Assembly (NCBI RefSeq): GCF_000382165.1
Contig: NZ_KB907727.1
Span: 1-54,669, forward strand
Source: Arsukibacterium perlucidum DSM 18276
Lineage (GTDB): Bacteria; Pseudomonadota; Gammaproteobacteria; Enterobacterales; Alteromonadaceae
DNA length: 54,669 bases
Direction of reading: 5' to 3'
Part shown: positions 8,058-18,500 of the stretch, piece by piece
Layout of the letters: each line of letters opens with the position of its first letter
How positions within the stretch are numbered: the first letter of the stretch is position 1
The notes under the pieces: generated by a model
The model's database searches: none
Seen by the model: only the letters and a program-made list of their open reading frames with translations
Told to the model about the DNA's origin: nothing
Position numbers and translations under genes: made by a program

Positions 8058-9139
8058 GTGTCATTAATAAAATGCTGCAGGATCTGGAACAACGGCAGCA
8101 ACCCCAGGTTACAGCAAGTAACAGACAATACCCGCCCCAGCCTGGCCGTGGTAGTAAAACAGTTTATATCTGGCTGGTACTGCTGCTTGTTTTTATTATG
8201 CTCAGTGTGCTTTGGTTTAGTCAGCGAGCTCAGCCGCAGGCGGTGTTTGCTGACAGCAACGGTAAAGTGACTGCGGCCACTTCAGAACAGGTGAAAGTTA
8301 ACATTGAGCAAAGTTTGCTAACCGATAGTGCTGAGCCTGCCACTATAATGGCAGCGCTGACAGTTGAGCCTGCCAGGGTGGCTGAACCAACAAGTAATAC
8401 TGAGCTTACTGAAATGGCAGAGACAGCAGAGCCTGCGGCAATTAAACAGCTCGCAACCCAGCCGGTGAGCGCCCTAACTGAGCAAGTGGCGATTGTTTCG
8501 GTAGCAGAGCCTGAAGTTTCAGCTGTGCTAAATTCACAGGCTATTGTCGATAAACAGCCGCTTAGCGCCGAAGCTGAGCAGCATAATATGCTATTACGGG
8601 CCAATGCCAGTGAGGCGGCCGGTGACACCAGTGGCGCTATAGTGATCTGGCAGCAAATTGTTGCCAGGCAACCGGCAGAGGCCATTGGTTATCTTAATCT
8701 GGCAAGACTTTGGCTTAAGCAGCAGCAAATAGTCAGTGCCAGTCAGGTATTGTTGCAGGCCCGGCAAAACGGCGTACTTAGTGCTGAAATAAATATGCAG
8801 CTGGCACAACTGGCCGTGCGGCAAGGCCAATGGCAGCAGGCGCTGGAGTTTTTGCCAGATCAGTTTGAACTGGCAGCAGAACCCGAGTATTTTGGTTTTA
8901 AAGCCACTGTACTACAGCAAGTACAGCAGCATGACGAAGCGCTGCAATGGTACCAGCGTTTGCAGCAGCTGCAACCAGAGCAGGGCCGCTGGAGCCTGGG
9001 CGCGGCACTAGCCAGTGAGCAGCTTGGTCAGCCGCAGCAGGCGCATCAGTATTATCAGCACGCCTGGCTGCACCGACAGGCACTGTCGGTAAGCAGCCAT
9101 AACTTTATCCAGCAACGGCTTAAGGCAACAGAACCCTAG
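8054..9139 (+). CDS. mshN: MSHA biogenesis protein MshN (TPR protein)
   Basis: A 361-aa bitopic membrane protein: short cytoplasmic start (MSVINKMLQDLEQR, typical of MshN), one transmembrane helix (about residues 35-55), a long acidic Ala/Glu/Thr-rich periplasmic linker (about 60-175) and a C-terminal block of tetratricopeptide repeats (about 175-350). Role in pilus assembly is inferred from the conserved locus. The linker repeats AEPA-like units, which gives long open frames on the other strand that are not genes. Confidence 0.87.
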   Translation: MSVINKMLQDLEQRQQPQVTASNRQYPPQPGRGSKTVYIWLVLLLVFIMLSVLWFSQRAQPQAVFADSNGKVTAATSEQVKVNIEQSLLTDSAEPATIMAALTVEPARVAEPTSNTELTEMAETAEPAAIKQLATQPVSALTEQVAIVSVAEPEVSAVLNSQAIVDKQPLSAEAEQHNMLLRANASEAAGDTSGAIVIWQQIVARQPAEAIGYLNLARLWLKQQQIVSASQVLLQARQNGVLSAEINMQLAQLAVRQGQWQQALEFLPDQFELAAEPEYFGFKATVLQQVQQHDEALQWYQRLQQLQPEQGRWSLGAALASEQLGQPQQAHQYYQHAWLHRQALSVSSHNFIQQRLKATEP

Positions 9140-9140
9140 T

Positions 9141-10898
9141 ATGCAAAAACCAAAGCTTAAAATGCGCCTGGGCGATTTGCTGGTGCACGAACACATTATC
9201 ACTGAATCTCAGCTGGAGCAGGCGCTGGCACGTCAGAAAAGCAGCGGCCGCAAGCTCGGTGCCACCCTGATTGAAATGCAGTTTCTGTCAGAGCAGCAAT
9301 TGTTGCAGTTTTTAGCACAGCAATTGCAGGTGCCTTTTCTGGACATTGCCCAGCGGAAAATCGACCCGAAAGCCGCACAGCTTTTGGCTGAAGTGCATGC
9401 TCGTCGCTTCCGGGCGCTGGTTATTGAAGACATGGGTGACGCAGTCTTGCTGGGTATGAACGACCCCGCCGACTTAGCAGTGCTGGATCAGATAGCGCCT
9501 TTACTGGCACCGCGTGAAATTAACATTGCGGTGGTGCGGGAAAGCCAGCTGCTGGAAGCGTTTGACTCGTTATACCGGCGCACCAAAGATATTGAAACCT
9601 TTGCTACTCAGTTAAAACAGGAGCACAGCGGTGATACCGAAGATGTGCTGCTGGCTGATGAAAACGGGGAAGAAACCGACAATACCATTGCTAAACTATT
9701 GCGCTCCATTTTTGAAGATGCGGTGCAGGTAAAGGCATCAGATATTCATATTGAGCCCGATGAGAAAGTGCTGCGCATCCGCCAGCGGGTAGATGGTATT
9801 TTGCAGGAAAGCACCTTAAATGAAGTCAGTATTGCGGCGGCGCTGGTGTTGCGCTTAAAACTGATGGCCAGCCTGGATATATCTGAAAAACGGCTGCCAC
9901 AGGATGGTCGTTTCCAGATTAATGTGAAGCAACATAAAATTGATATCCGGATGTCGACTATGCCGGTGCAGTATGGCGAGTCAGTGGTAATGCGACTGCT
10001 GGATCAATCAGCCGGGCTCTTGAAAATGGAAGATACCGGAATTCCCGGGCCCATGCTGGCAAGGCTGCGCCGCATTGTGCAAAGTCCGCATGGCATGATA
10101 TTAGTCACTGGGCCAACCGGCTCAGGTAAAACCACCACCCTGTATGGCTTACTTAGCGAGCTTAATCAGGCGGGCAGCAAAATAATCACGGTGGAAGATC
10201 CGGTCGAATATCGCTTACCACGAATTAATCAGGTGCAGGTTAACCACAAAATTGGCCTGACCTTCAGTAATGTGCTGCGTACCACCCTGCGCCAGGACCC
10301 GGATATTATTATGGTGGGGGAGATGCGCGATCAGGAAACTGCGGAAATGGGCCTGCGCGGCGCCTTAACCGGCCACTTAGTGTTGTCTACCCTGCACACC
10401 AACGATGCGGTATCAAGTACCCTGCGCTTAATTGATATGGGCGCTGCACCTTATCTGGTAGCCAGTGCCCTGCGGGCGATTATTGCCCAGCGCCTGGTAC
10501 GCCGGCTTTGTGATTATTGTAAAAAGCCCCATCAACCCGACGAGCTGGAGCTGACCTGGCTACGCCATCATAAAGCTAATGAACAGGCGCGCTACTGGCA
10601 GGGTGCGGGGTGTCAGTCTTGTCACCATACCGGTTATAAAGGGCGGCTGGGTGTGTTTGAACTGCTGGTGATCAACAAACCATTGGCAGATGCGCTACGC
10701 CGCTCTGATATTGAAGGTTTTAGTAACCTGGCATATCACAGTGCCGACTTTATCAGCCTGGGTAATATGGCGCTTGATTATGCGCAGCAGGGGGTGACGA
10801 CTCTGGAAGAAGTGATCAGGGTATCAGAATATCTGGAAACCGAACCGCTGACACCTGATTTTGACGATACCCCGTCTGAAGCGGCAGAGGAAAACTAA
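9141..10898 (+). CDS. mshE: MSHA pilus extension ATPase MshE
   Basis: GspE/PilB-family hexameric ATPase that powers pilus extension. In order: an N-terminal MshEN (c-di-GMP-binding type) domain (about residues 5-150), a linker, and the ATPase core with Walker A GPTGSGKTT (about 322-330), Asp box, Walker B (IIMVGEMRD) and His box (STLHTND). A four-cysteine zinc site follows (CDYC ... CQSC, about 456-496). 585 aa is normal for the family. In Vibrio MshE the N-terminal domain binds c-di-GMP and switches pilus activity; this is inferred here, and a diguanylate cyclase occurs later in the window. Confidence 0.95.
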   Translation: MQKPKLKMRLGDLLVHEHIITESQLEQALARQKSSGRKLGATLIEMQFLSEQQLLQFLAQQLQVPFLDIAQRKIDPKAAQLLAEVHARRFRALVIEDMGDAVLLGMNDPADLAVLDQIAPLLAPREINIAVVRESQLLEAFDSLYRRTKDIETFATQLKQEHSGDTEDVLLADENGEETDNTIAKLLRSIFEDAVQVKASDIHIEPDEKVLRIRQRVDGILQESTLNEVSIAAALVLRLKLMASLDISEKRLPQDGRFQINVKQHKIDIRMSTMPVQYGESVVMRLLDQSAGLLKMEDTGIPGPMLARLRRIVQSPHGMILVTGPTGSGKTTTLYGLLSELNQAGSKIITVEDPVEYRLPRINQVQVNHKIGLTFSNVLRTTLRQDPDIIMVGEMRDQETAEMGLRGALTGHLVLSTLHTNDAVSSTLRLIDMGAAPYLVASALRAIIAQRLVRRLCDYCKKPHQPDELELTWLRHHKANEQARYWQGAGCQSCHHTGYKGRLGVFELLVINKPLADALRRSDIEGFSNLAYHSADFISLGNMALDYAQQGVTTLEEVIRVSEYLETEPLTPDFDDTPSEAAEEN

Positions 10899-10901
10899 AT
10901 A

Positions 10902-12119
10902 ATGGCCAGCTTTCAGTACAAAGCGCGTGACGCCAGCGGTAATGCGGTATCCGGTCAGCTGGAAGCAGGGAGCCAGGCCGCGGCGGCCGATATCCTGAAG
11001 CAGCGGCGCTATATTCCGCTTAGTATTGAGGCCGTGGCCGCTGCCGATACCACGGTAAAGTTCGCGTTGTGGCAGGCGAAAGTCAGCCTGACTGAGCTGA
11101 TTATTTTTTCCCGCCAGATGTATTCCCTGATGAAAGCCGGCATCCCTATTATCAGGGCGATTAAAAGCCTGGCTGAAAGCACCGGCTCGCCACGCTTACG
11201 CCAGGTAATGAGTGACCTGGCGAGCGAACTGGAAAATGGCCGCAGTTTATCTGTGGCAATGGCTAACCACCCTACAGTATTCAGCCGTTTAATTGTCAGC
11301 CTGGTGCATGTTGGAGAAAATACCGGCCGGCTGGATGATGCATTTTTGCAGCTTACTTTTTATTTTGAACAGGAACTGGAAACCCGCAAGCAAATAAAGC
11401 AAGCCACCCGTTATCCCATTTTTGTGTTAATTGCCCTGGTGGTGGCGATGATAGTGCTGAATATTTTTGTTATTCCGCAATTTGCCAATATGTTTGCCCG
11501 TTTTAATGCCGAGCTACCCTGGTCTACTCAGGTGTTGTTGGCAAGTTCATCGTTCTTTATCAACTTCTGGCCGTTGTTGCTGGTGTTGCTGCTGGCAACG
11601 GTGATTGCTATCAGCTTTTACTTACAAACCCCTGCCGGCAGGTTGCGCTGGGGTCGCTGGAAACTTAAAGTGCCTATTATTGGCAGTATTATTAACCGGG
11701 CGACTCTGGGCCGCTTTGCCCGCAGCTTCTCGATGATGCTAAAAGCCGGGGTTCCTATTACCACCGCGCTTAACCTGGTTGCCGAAGCGGTCGATAACGA
11801 CTATCTTGGTGATAAGATCCGCGAAATGCGGCGCAGTATTGAACGGGGCGAAAGCCTGCTGCGGGTATCGCAGCAAAGTGAGATGTTTACTGATCTGGTG
11901 TTACAGATGGTATCGGTGGGCGAGGAAACCGGTCAGATGGATGAAATGCTGACTGAAGTGGCCGGTTTTTATGAGCGTGAAGTGGCGTTCGACTTAAAAA
12001 GCCTGACCGCGAAAATAGAGCCAGTGTTAATTGTTATCGTCGCAGCGATGGTGCTATTGCTGGCGTTGGGGATTTTCACACCAATGTGGGATATGCTAAA
12101 CGCTTATAAAGGCGGTTAA
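10902..12119 (+). CDS. mshG: MSHA inner-membrane platform protein MshG
   Basis: A 405-aa member of the GspF/PilC family, the inner-membrane platform that couples MshE to pilin polymerisation. It has two repeated T2SSF domains (about residues 70-190 and 273-395), each with conserved patterns (FSRQMYSLMKAGIPI and FARSFSMMLKAGVPI; VGENTGRLDDAF and VGEETGQMDEML), and three membrane segments. Three bases separate it from mshE. No mshF gene follows, unlike in Vibrio. Confidence 0.95.
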   Translation: MASFQYKARDASGNAVSGQLEAGSQAAAADILKQRRYIPLSIEAVAAADTTVKFALWQAKVSLTELIIFSRQMYSLMKAGIPIIRAIKSLAESTGSPRLRQVMSDLASELENGRSLSVAMANHPTVFSRLIVSLVHVGENTGRLDDAFLQLTFYFEQELETRKQIKQATRYPIFVLIALVVAMIVLNIFVIPQFANMFARFNAELPWSTQVLLASSSFFINFWPLLLVLLLATVIAISFYLQTPAGRLRWGRWKLKVPIIGSIINRATLGRFARSFSMMLKAGVPITTALNLVAEAVDNDYLGDKIREMRRSIERGESLLRVSQQSEMFTDLVLQMVSVGEETGQMDEMLTEVAGFYEREVAFDLKSLTAKIEPVLIVIVAAMVLLLALGIFTPMWDMLNAYKGG

Positions 12120-12122
12120 TTG

Positions 12123-12163
12123 TTGACACAAATTAAGCTACTAACAATAAATAACGATATACT
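12123..12163 (+). promoter_or_regulatory. candidate promoter for the pilin genes mshB-mshA
   Basis: A perfect TTGACA (12123-12128) lies in the mshG-mshB gap. The -10 is ambiguous: AT-rich ATAAAT-like sequences 17-19 bases downstream or TATACT at 12158-12163. A separate promoter for pilin genes would make sense because the major pilin is needed in large amounts. Spacing keeps confidence modest. Confidence 0.4.
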
Positions 12164-12193
12164 CAATATTACAAGTGCCTGGGAGAAACCAAT

Positions 12194-12757
12194 ATGAAAC
12201 AACAACGTGGCTTTACCTTAATTGAATTAGTGATAGTAATTATTATTCTTGGCCTGTTGGCTGCTACCGCTTTACCGCGGTTTTTAAGTGTTACCGAGCA
12301 AGCAGAAGATGCTGCGGTAGAGGGAATTGCCGGTGGTTTTGCTTCTGCTGTGGGCTTGGTACGGGCGCAATGGGAAGTAGCAGGGCGGCCTATTGGCAAC
12401 AATGCGGTGCCTGCCGATAACGGTACTTTTGTTAATGTCGATGGCGTTGAAGTGGGTGTTAATGGTGACGGTGTAGTCCGCGGTTACCCTACAGGCGCCC
12501 GCTCTACTGATACCAGAGCAACGGCCGTTGATGCAGATAACTGCCTGGAAACACTGCAACTGATACTCCAAAATGCGCCGACTGCAGCAACCGCTTTTAA
12601 TACCAGTAATAACCTATTTGTTCGGTTTGCAACACCAAATTGCGTGTATCACCAGACTGTAGGCCTGACCTCGGCCCCAACTGATAATGCAACAAGTAAT
12701 GGCTTTACCTATAATCCTGCCACTGGCGTAGTAGCAGTATTCCGCAATAAACCATAA
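12194..12757 (+). CDS. mshB: MSHA pilin-like protein MshB
   Basis: Type IV pilin-like protein of 187 aa. The short leader MKQQRG is followed by FTLIELVIVIIILG, so the prepilin peptidase site (G/F), the +5 glutamate and the hydrophobic N-terminal helix are all present. A cysteine pair occurs in the C-terminal half (DNC, PNC). By position (first pilin after mshG) it is MshB, a minor pilin. GGGAGA-like sequence at 12181-12186 serves as ribosome site. Confidence 0.85.
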   Translation: MKQQRGFTLIELVIVIIILGLLAATALPRFLSVTEQAEDAAVEGIAGGFASAVGLVRAQWEVAGRPIGNNAVPADNGTFVNVDGVEVGVNGDGVVRGYPTGARSTDTRATAVDADNCLETLQLILQNAPTAATAFNTSNNLFVRFATPNCVYHQTVGLTSAPTDNATSNGFTYNPATGVVAVFRNKP

Positions 12758-12776
12758 TTTTTAAAGGTAGTAAAAA

Positions 12777-13274
12777 ATGAAACGTAATCAAGCAGGTTTT
12801 ACACTAATTGAACTAATCATTGTTATCGTCATTTTGGGCATCCTTGCAGTAACTGCTGCGCCAAAGTTTTTAGATTTTGGTGCGGATGCTAAACGCTCTA
12901 CATTAACCGGTGTAAAAGGAGCGTTGGAGTCAGCAAGTTCTTTGGTTTATGGTAAAGCTATTATTGCTGGCAAACAGAATGCTGAAACCGAAACACTTAC
13001 TGACCCCGCTATTAGTATTGCCTATGGCTATCCAGTCGCGACCGCTATAGCAATTCGGGCAACGGCTGAACTAGCAGCGGCGGAATGGGATATTGTGGTT
13101 AGCACGGCTGATGATACGCCTGGGTTTGGTGCTGTAGGTACGACCAGCGTAGTTGTTTCAGCTGCAGGATCTACTCTTGGCACTACAGCAGAAACAGCTT
13201 GCCATACGGTTTATGTACAATCCACCGGGCCTGCTGTTAAGCCGGTTATTACCGTTTACGGCGCTGGCTGCTAA
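12777..13274 (+). CDS. mshA: MSHA major pilin MshA
   Basis: A 165-aa type IV pilin: leader MKRNQAG, cleavage before FTLIELIIVIVILG, the +5 Glu, then helix alpha-1 and a small Ala/Thr/Val-rich globular domain. Cysteines at about residues 142 and 165 would close the usual C-terminal D-loop. The second pilin of the locus, with a good ribosome site (AAAGG at 12764-12768), is the expected major subunit MshA. Which of the two pilins dominates is inferred from order and size. Confidence 0.85.
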   Translation: MKRNQAGFTLIELIIVIVILGILAVTAAPKFLDFGADAKRSTLTGVKGALESASSLVYGKAIIAGKQNAETETLTDPAISIAYGYPVATAIAIRATAELAAAEWDIVVSTADDTPGFGAVGTTSVVVSAAGSTLGTTAETACHTVYVQSTGPAVKPVITVYGAGC

Positions 13275-13289
13275 TCGCAGTAAGTTGTA

Positions 13290-13763
13290 ATGAACAGTCC
13301 TCAGCGTCACTCTGGCTTTACCTTAATAGAGCTTATTGTGGTACTGGTAATAATAAGCGTGTTAGCAGTGTCCCTGCTACCACGCTTTTTTTCTGGTAGT
13401 GGTACTAACGAGTACTTATACCGCGACCAGGCCTTAGCCCTTATTCAGCGCCAGCAAATGCAGGCGATGCAATGCACTGATTGTGGCCCGGTGGGTTTTC
13501 AGGTTGATAACTTCAGCATAAACCCGGCAAGCAGTCCCGGTTGTGACAATACCGCTACCCGGCTTTGTATCAGCGAGAGGGATCGCAGCACAATTCGTCT
13601 GCAGCCAGTGGCTTTTAATCTTGATTTGTATTTTAACAATCTGGGCCAGCCTGTTACTCAAACCGGAGTGCGGCGTTGCAACGCAAACTGCCGTCTGAAT
13701 GTGCAGGGCAGCGTTACCCTGGCTATTTGTATTGAGTACGAAGGGTATATTCACTTATGTTAG
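13290..13763 (+). CDS. mshC: MSHA minor pilin MshC
   Basis: A 157-aa pilin-like protein with leader ending HSG and core FTLIELIVVLVIISVL (Glu +5 present). The globular part is cysteine-rich (CTDC, GCDN, CIS, RCNANC, CIEY, final C), unusual for a small minor pilin and likely disulfide-bonded. The stop overlaps the mshD start by 7 bases. Confidence 0.85.
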   Translation: MNSPQRHSGFTLIELIVVLVIISVLAVSLLPRFFSGSGTNEYLYRDQALALIQRQQMQAMQCTDCGPVGFQVDNFSINPASSPGCDNTATRLCISERDRSTIRLQPVAFNLDLYFNNLGQPVTQTGVRRCNANCRLNVQGSVTLAICIEYEGYIHLC

Positions 13764-14338
13764 CCCCAGCTATGTCAGCCCGAAGCCAGCAAGGATTTAG
13801 CCTGATTGAGCTGATTGCCGGCATAGTTGTGCTGGCAATAGCACTCAGTCTGGTTACTGCGGTGCTGGGGCCTCTGTATATTAAAAGCACTGATCCCTGG
13901 CATCAGGTACGGGCCACTGAACTGGGCCAGAGTATGCTAAATGATATTATGTCCCGTTCGTTTGACCAGCAGAGCCCTCGCAGCGGCAGTATGTTACGCT
14001 GCGGGGAAAGTAGCGCCCCGGCTTGTACAGTGCAGAACGCCGATGGCAGCTGGCCGGCCGACCCGGGGGAAAGCGCTGCAGACAACCGGCTGCGTTTTAA
14101 CGATGTCGACGATTTTGATAACTTTACCGTTAACGGGTCCTTGTTAACCAATATTCTGGCGGAAGATTTAGCCGACGTATACCGTAGCTATCAGCTGACA
14201 GTAAGTGTCAGTTATGCCGCTGCTGGCGAGGTTGGCGGCATCAGCCTGGCGTCTGATCAGGTAAAAGTGATTACCGTCACCGTCCGCACCCCAACAGGCA
14301 ACGAGTTACAGTTCAGCAGCTATAAGGGGAACTGGTGA
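13757..14338 (+). CDS. mshD: MSHA minor pilin MshD
   Basis: A 193-aa minor pilin with prepilin site SQQG/FSLIELIAGIVVL and +5 Glu. The first ATG (13757) overlaps the mshC stop. A second ATG at 13772 would give the tidier leader MSARSQQG and is a real alternative. It probably belongs to the pilus-tip initiation complex together with MshC, O and P. Confidence 0.85.
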   Translation: MLAPAMSARSQQGFSLIELIAGIVVLAIALSLVTAVLGPLYIKSTDPWHQVRATELGQSMLNDIMSRSFDQQSPRSGSMLRCGESSAPACTVQNADGSWPADPGESAADNRLRFNDVDDFDNFTVNGSLLTNILAEDLADVYRSYQLTVSVSYAAAGEVGGISLASDQVKVITVTVRTPTGNELQFSSYKGNW

Positions 14339-15174
14339 TGAGGCCGACAATCCAGGTCAGAGCGCTGCAACCGCTGTACTTAAAAAAACAGCATGGTTTT
14401 ACCCTGATAGAGCTCACCATTGTTATCGTGCTGTTATCGGTGCTGGCATTGGGATTAAGCAGTTATATTGGCCTGGGGGCAACGATGTACAGCGACGCCA
14501 CTGAACGCGAGCAGGTACTGAACCAGAGCCGCTTTGTTGCCGAGCGGTTGCAGCGGGAGTTACGTAACGCCGCCCCGAACAGTATTCGCACTAACAATGC
14601 AGCTTTACTGCGCTGTATTGAGTTCGCTCCGATTCTGGCCAGTGGTGTTTATTTGCAGGCACCGGTGGCGCCGGACGCGGGCAATGAATTGCGATTGGCG
14701 ATGTTAAGCTGGCAGGGCACTTATCTGGGCTCACCCTTTACTATTTATCCACGCGAACTTGCTGATATTTATGGTAATAGCGGCAGTACCATCCTGCTGG
14801 CTGGTACTGAACAGGATGATGGCGACGGCAACAGTGCAACCCGCACTGTGCAGCTGGCCAGTAGCCATAGTTTTCCGCTGGACTCGCCCGAACAACGGTT
14901 TTATTTACTGGCAGCAAGCCCGGTAAGTTATTGTTTTAATGGAGTGGATGGCAGTATTCGCCGCTACAGCAATTACAGCTACAGTGCGGCGCAGCCCTTA
15001 CCTCCTGCAGGTAGTGCTGACTTAATGGCCAGCGATGTGCAGCAGGTTCGTTTTGCTGTAAACGACGCGGTACTCACCCGCAACAGTGTGGTAAATTTGC
15101 TGCTGCAGTTTGGCCAAAGCCCGGCCAGCGACATGTTTTTCAACTATGAGGTGCACATTCCCAATGTCCCTTAA
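14338..15174 (+). CDS. mshO: MSHA minor pilin MshO
   Basis: A large minor pilin (278 aa) of the PilW/GspJ type. The leader ends KKQHG, followed by FTLIELTIVIVLLSVLALG with the +5 Glu. GTG 14335 and ATG 14338 are adjacent possible starts; ATG 14338 is preferred because AGGGGA (14325-14330) lies seven bases upstream and it overlaps the mshD stop by one base. The globular domain contains two cysteines (LLRCIEF, SYCFNG). Confidence 0.85.
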   Translation: MRPTIQVRALQPLYLKKQHGFTLIELTIVIVLLSVLALGLSSYIGLGATMYSDATEREQVLNQSRFVAERLQRELRNAAPNSIRTNNAALLRCIEFAPILASGVYLQAPVAPDAGNELRLAMLSWQGTYLGSPFTIYPRELADIYGNSGSTILLAGTEQDDGDGNSATRTVQLASSHSFPLDSPEQRFYLLAASPVSYCFNGVDGSIRRYSNYSYSAAQPLPPAGSADLMASDVQQVRFAVNDAVLTRNSVVNLLLQFGQSPASDMFFNYEVHIPNVP

Positions 15175-15580
15175 GCTGGCATTATCTCAAAATAAGCAGC
15201 ATGGCAGTGCGCTGGTCGTTGCCGTGTTTATTATCGTGGTAATGCTGGCCATCGTGTTGGCGTTGTCCCGTATTTTATTGAGCAGCAGCGACAGTGTGGT
15301 ATACGAAGTGCAGGGCACCCGTGCCTTATTTGCCGCCCAAAGCGGTATGGAATTAGCGTTAACCGAATTATTTCCACGCAGCGGCGCCAGCAACTGCAGT
15401 AACTGGACGTTTAATTTTGGCACGGCTGGCTTAGCCGGGTGTGAGGCGCAGGTGCAATGCACCGCTCAGGCCATCACCAGCCCGCAACTTAGCCAGTTGT
15501 ACTTGCTGCAAAGCACCGCCAGTTGTAATGCCAATGAATTTATTACCAGTCGCAGTATTGAACTGGAGGTTCGGCAATGA
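15164..15580 (+). CDS. mshP: MSHA minor pilin-like protein MshP
   Basis: A 138-aa PilX/GspK-like protein. After a short N-terminus, QHGSALVVAVFIIVVMLAIV gives a pilin-like hydrophobic helix but with Ser at +1 and no Glu at +5, as is usual for MshP. The open frame extends upstream to 15110, but ATG 15164 just before the mshO stop gives the right leader length and translational coupling. Several cysteines (NCSNW, GCEAQVQC, SCNANE) suggest disulfides. Confidence 0.85.
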   Translation: MSLKLALSQNKQHGSALVVAVFIIVVMLAIVLALSRILLSSSDSVVYEVQGTRALFAAQSGMELALTELFPRSGASNCSNWTFNFGTAGLAGCEAQVQCTAQAITSPQLSQLYLLQSTASCNANEFITSRSIELEVRQ

Positions 15581-18500
15581 GATGGTTACTGGCCAGTTTG
15601 TTAGTTATGTTCAGCATTGATGCGCTGGCGATTAATTGTGAGGACATCTGGACTCAGGCTATTCGCAGTAACAGCCCGCAGCCAGATTTAATTAACTATC
15701 CCACCACTCCAAATCAGAGTTTTCCAGAGCCATTGCAGGCCATTGACTATTACTATGCTGAAAACGCCGACTGGTTTGTCGCTAATAACACCGTGCGCAG
15801 CACTGTTGGTGCCACCACCCGACTGTTTATTAATGGCAACCTGGAGCTCAGGAATGGTGTTGAGCTTAATGCCGGAGGCCCGCCCGAAAACTTTATTTTG
15901 GTAGTTTCAGGTAGTCTTTCTATTCAAAACAATGTTCAGATAAATGGCTTTATTCTGGCCGGCGGCGCCATCAGTATTGGTAATAACAGCACTGTTAACG
16001 GTGCAGTAACCGCTAAAGGGGCTGTGGCGAACGCAGGGACTGTAACTTACCAGCCTACTGCGTTAAGCGAGCTACAAGGTGGTGTATTGTGCGATACACC
16101 TCTGGTGTTGCCGTTAGCGGAATACCGCTTTGATCAATTCAACTGGGACGGTAGCCCGGATGAAGTAGCCGATAGTATAGGCAGCAATCGTGGCCGGGCG
16201 ATCAATACTGAAACCATAGCGGAAGGTCAGATTTGCCGGGCAAGTGATTTTACTGGTGCCGGTTATATCAGTTTGAATGATTTATCGGTGCTGGGTGGCA
16301 CCGCCTCACTTAGTTTCTGGATAAACACCACTGCCAGCGGTAATAATACCGGTTGGCAGGCGCCTGCGGTGGCCGGTGTTGAACAAACCGGCGGTACCAA
16401 CGATATTTTCTGGGGCTGGTTGGATGCCAGTGGTCGGATTGGTCTGACCAAGGGTAATGACTTTGCTGCGACCAAGTCGACGGTAGCGGTCAATAATGGC
16501 CAGTACCGCCATGTGGTGCTAACCCGCAATGCCAGCAGTGGTGCGTTTCAGATTTTTATTGACGGTGTGCTCGATAACAGCGGCACCCTTGCATCGCAAC
16601 AGGGTGTAGTGACTACACCTTTTAATGATCTGGGCCGGGTGCTTCATACCAATGGTGTTGGCGTTAGTTTTTTAACCGCCGCTCTGGATGAGGTGCAGGT
16701 GTACGATCGGGTCCTAAATGCCAGCCAGGTGCAGCGGTTATACCAGCAGCAAACTGAGCAACGTGACGCAGACGGCACGGTTCGGCTGTGTCCGGCTGAA
16801 CCGTTGCAGTGCCTGGCCGACGATTTTGCCGATGATTTAACCGATTGGGTAACAGCCAGCAGCCGGGGAACCTTTACCCCAAGTATTGTTGGCGGCCGGC
16901 TGCGAATGACCCAGGCGGTTACCAACCAGGCAACATCTGCTACATTTCAGCGACTGTATCCAGCAGCCGATAATCTGGTGGTGATTGAGTTTGATTACTG
17001 GGCTTATGGTGGCAGCGGGGCCGATGGCCTGGCGGTGGTGCTGTCAGATGCCACGGTAACGCCACAACCGGGTAGTTTTGGTGGTCCACTTGGTTACGGT
17101 TTTAAACCCGGCATACCTGGCTTTGTTGGTGGCTGGCTGGGATTTGGTCTGGACGAGTTTGGTAATTTTTCAAATGAAGGTGGTGCTGCCAGCATCGGGC
17201 GGCGCCGGCAAAGTGTTGTGGTGCGGGGTTCCGGTGAGGGTACTACCGGTTATCGTTACCTGCGGGGAACCTGCAACAATGGAACGACTAACACTGGTGG
17301 AAACTGTTTGTCACCGGCCGTTGATGGTAACGAGAACTCTCCGCACCGTTATCGCTTTACGGTTGACTCCAGAGCCCCAGGTACCACTATTGTATCGGTT
17401 GAACGCGACCATGGCACAGGGTTTATTACCCTGATCCCGCCATTCGACGCTCGCAGCCAGCCCGGACAGGCGCCGGCACCAGAGAATTTCTTTTTGTCGT
17501 TAACGGGCTCAACCGGCGGTTCAACTAATATTCATGAACTCGATAACATTAATATCTGCGCCCTGCGGTCGTCACCGGTTGGCCAGCAAATTGATCATTT
17601 TGAATTTGATCACAGCGGCCAGGCGTTAACGTGCAAGCCTGAAACCATTACTGTTCGTGCTTGTGCCAATGCCGATTGCAGCCAGCTTATCACCGACCCG
17701 GTAACGGCCACCTTAAGCCCTGCCACCATTACCAGCGGTGGTTGGGTGGGGGGTAATGTTATCAATTTTGCAGGTGGTACTACTACGGTCGATTTAAGAC
17801 GTAATACTGCTGGTAACACCCTGGTTGGGGTAAGTGGTTCTGTGCCGAACAGCCGGCCGCTTAGCCAAACCTTATGTCGTGCTGGTGCTGGCCCCTTAAC
17901 TACTGCAGCCTGTAATATCAGTTTTGCCAGTGCCGGTTTGGTGTTTAATGTGCCTGATGGTGTTGCTAACCAGCCCGCTAACAACATTATTGTCAGTGCA
18001 GTGCGCCAAAGTGACAACAGTCAGCAATGTGTACCTTCGTTTGCTGATGTCAGCCGTAATGTCGGTTTCTGGAGCAGTTATATTAACCCCGGGCCGGCAG
18101 CCCGCCCGGCATCATTACCTCTGCAGGTCAATGGTAGTGATATTGGTCTAACCGAGGGTAGTTTGACCCCTTTGGTGCTTAATTTTGATGCAAATGGCGA
18201 AGCGGTTATCAACGTTAATTATGCCGATGCCGGCCAGGTCCAGCTAAATGCCCGCTACAGTGGCAGTGCTGCCAATGATGATAACGGGCTTGTTCTAAAT
18301 GGCAGTGATCAGTTTATTCGTCGCCCGGCAGGCCTTTGTATCGAAACCGCCGGCCATTGTCTGGCAGCTGATGCCAGTTGCCCGGTATTTAAACGTGCCG
18401 CAGAGTCGTTCCCGCTAACAATCAGTGCCCGTGCCTGGCAGGACGGCAGTACAGATCTCTGTGCTAACCCGGTCACCCCGAATTTTCAGCAGGCTGCAGT

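Noticed and set aside
8230..8685. Minus-strand frame of 151 aa opposite mshN
   Set aside because: It mirrors the repetitive Ala/Glu/Thr linker of MshN, which produces open frames by composition alone.
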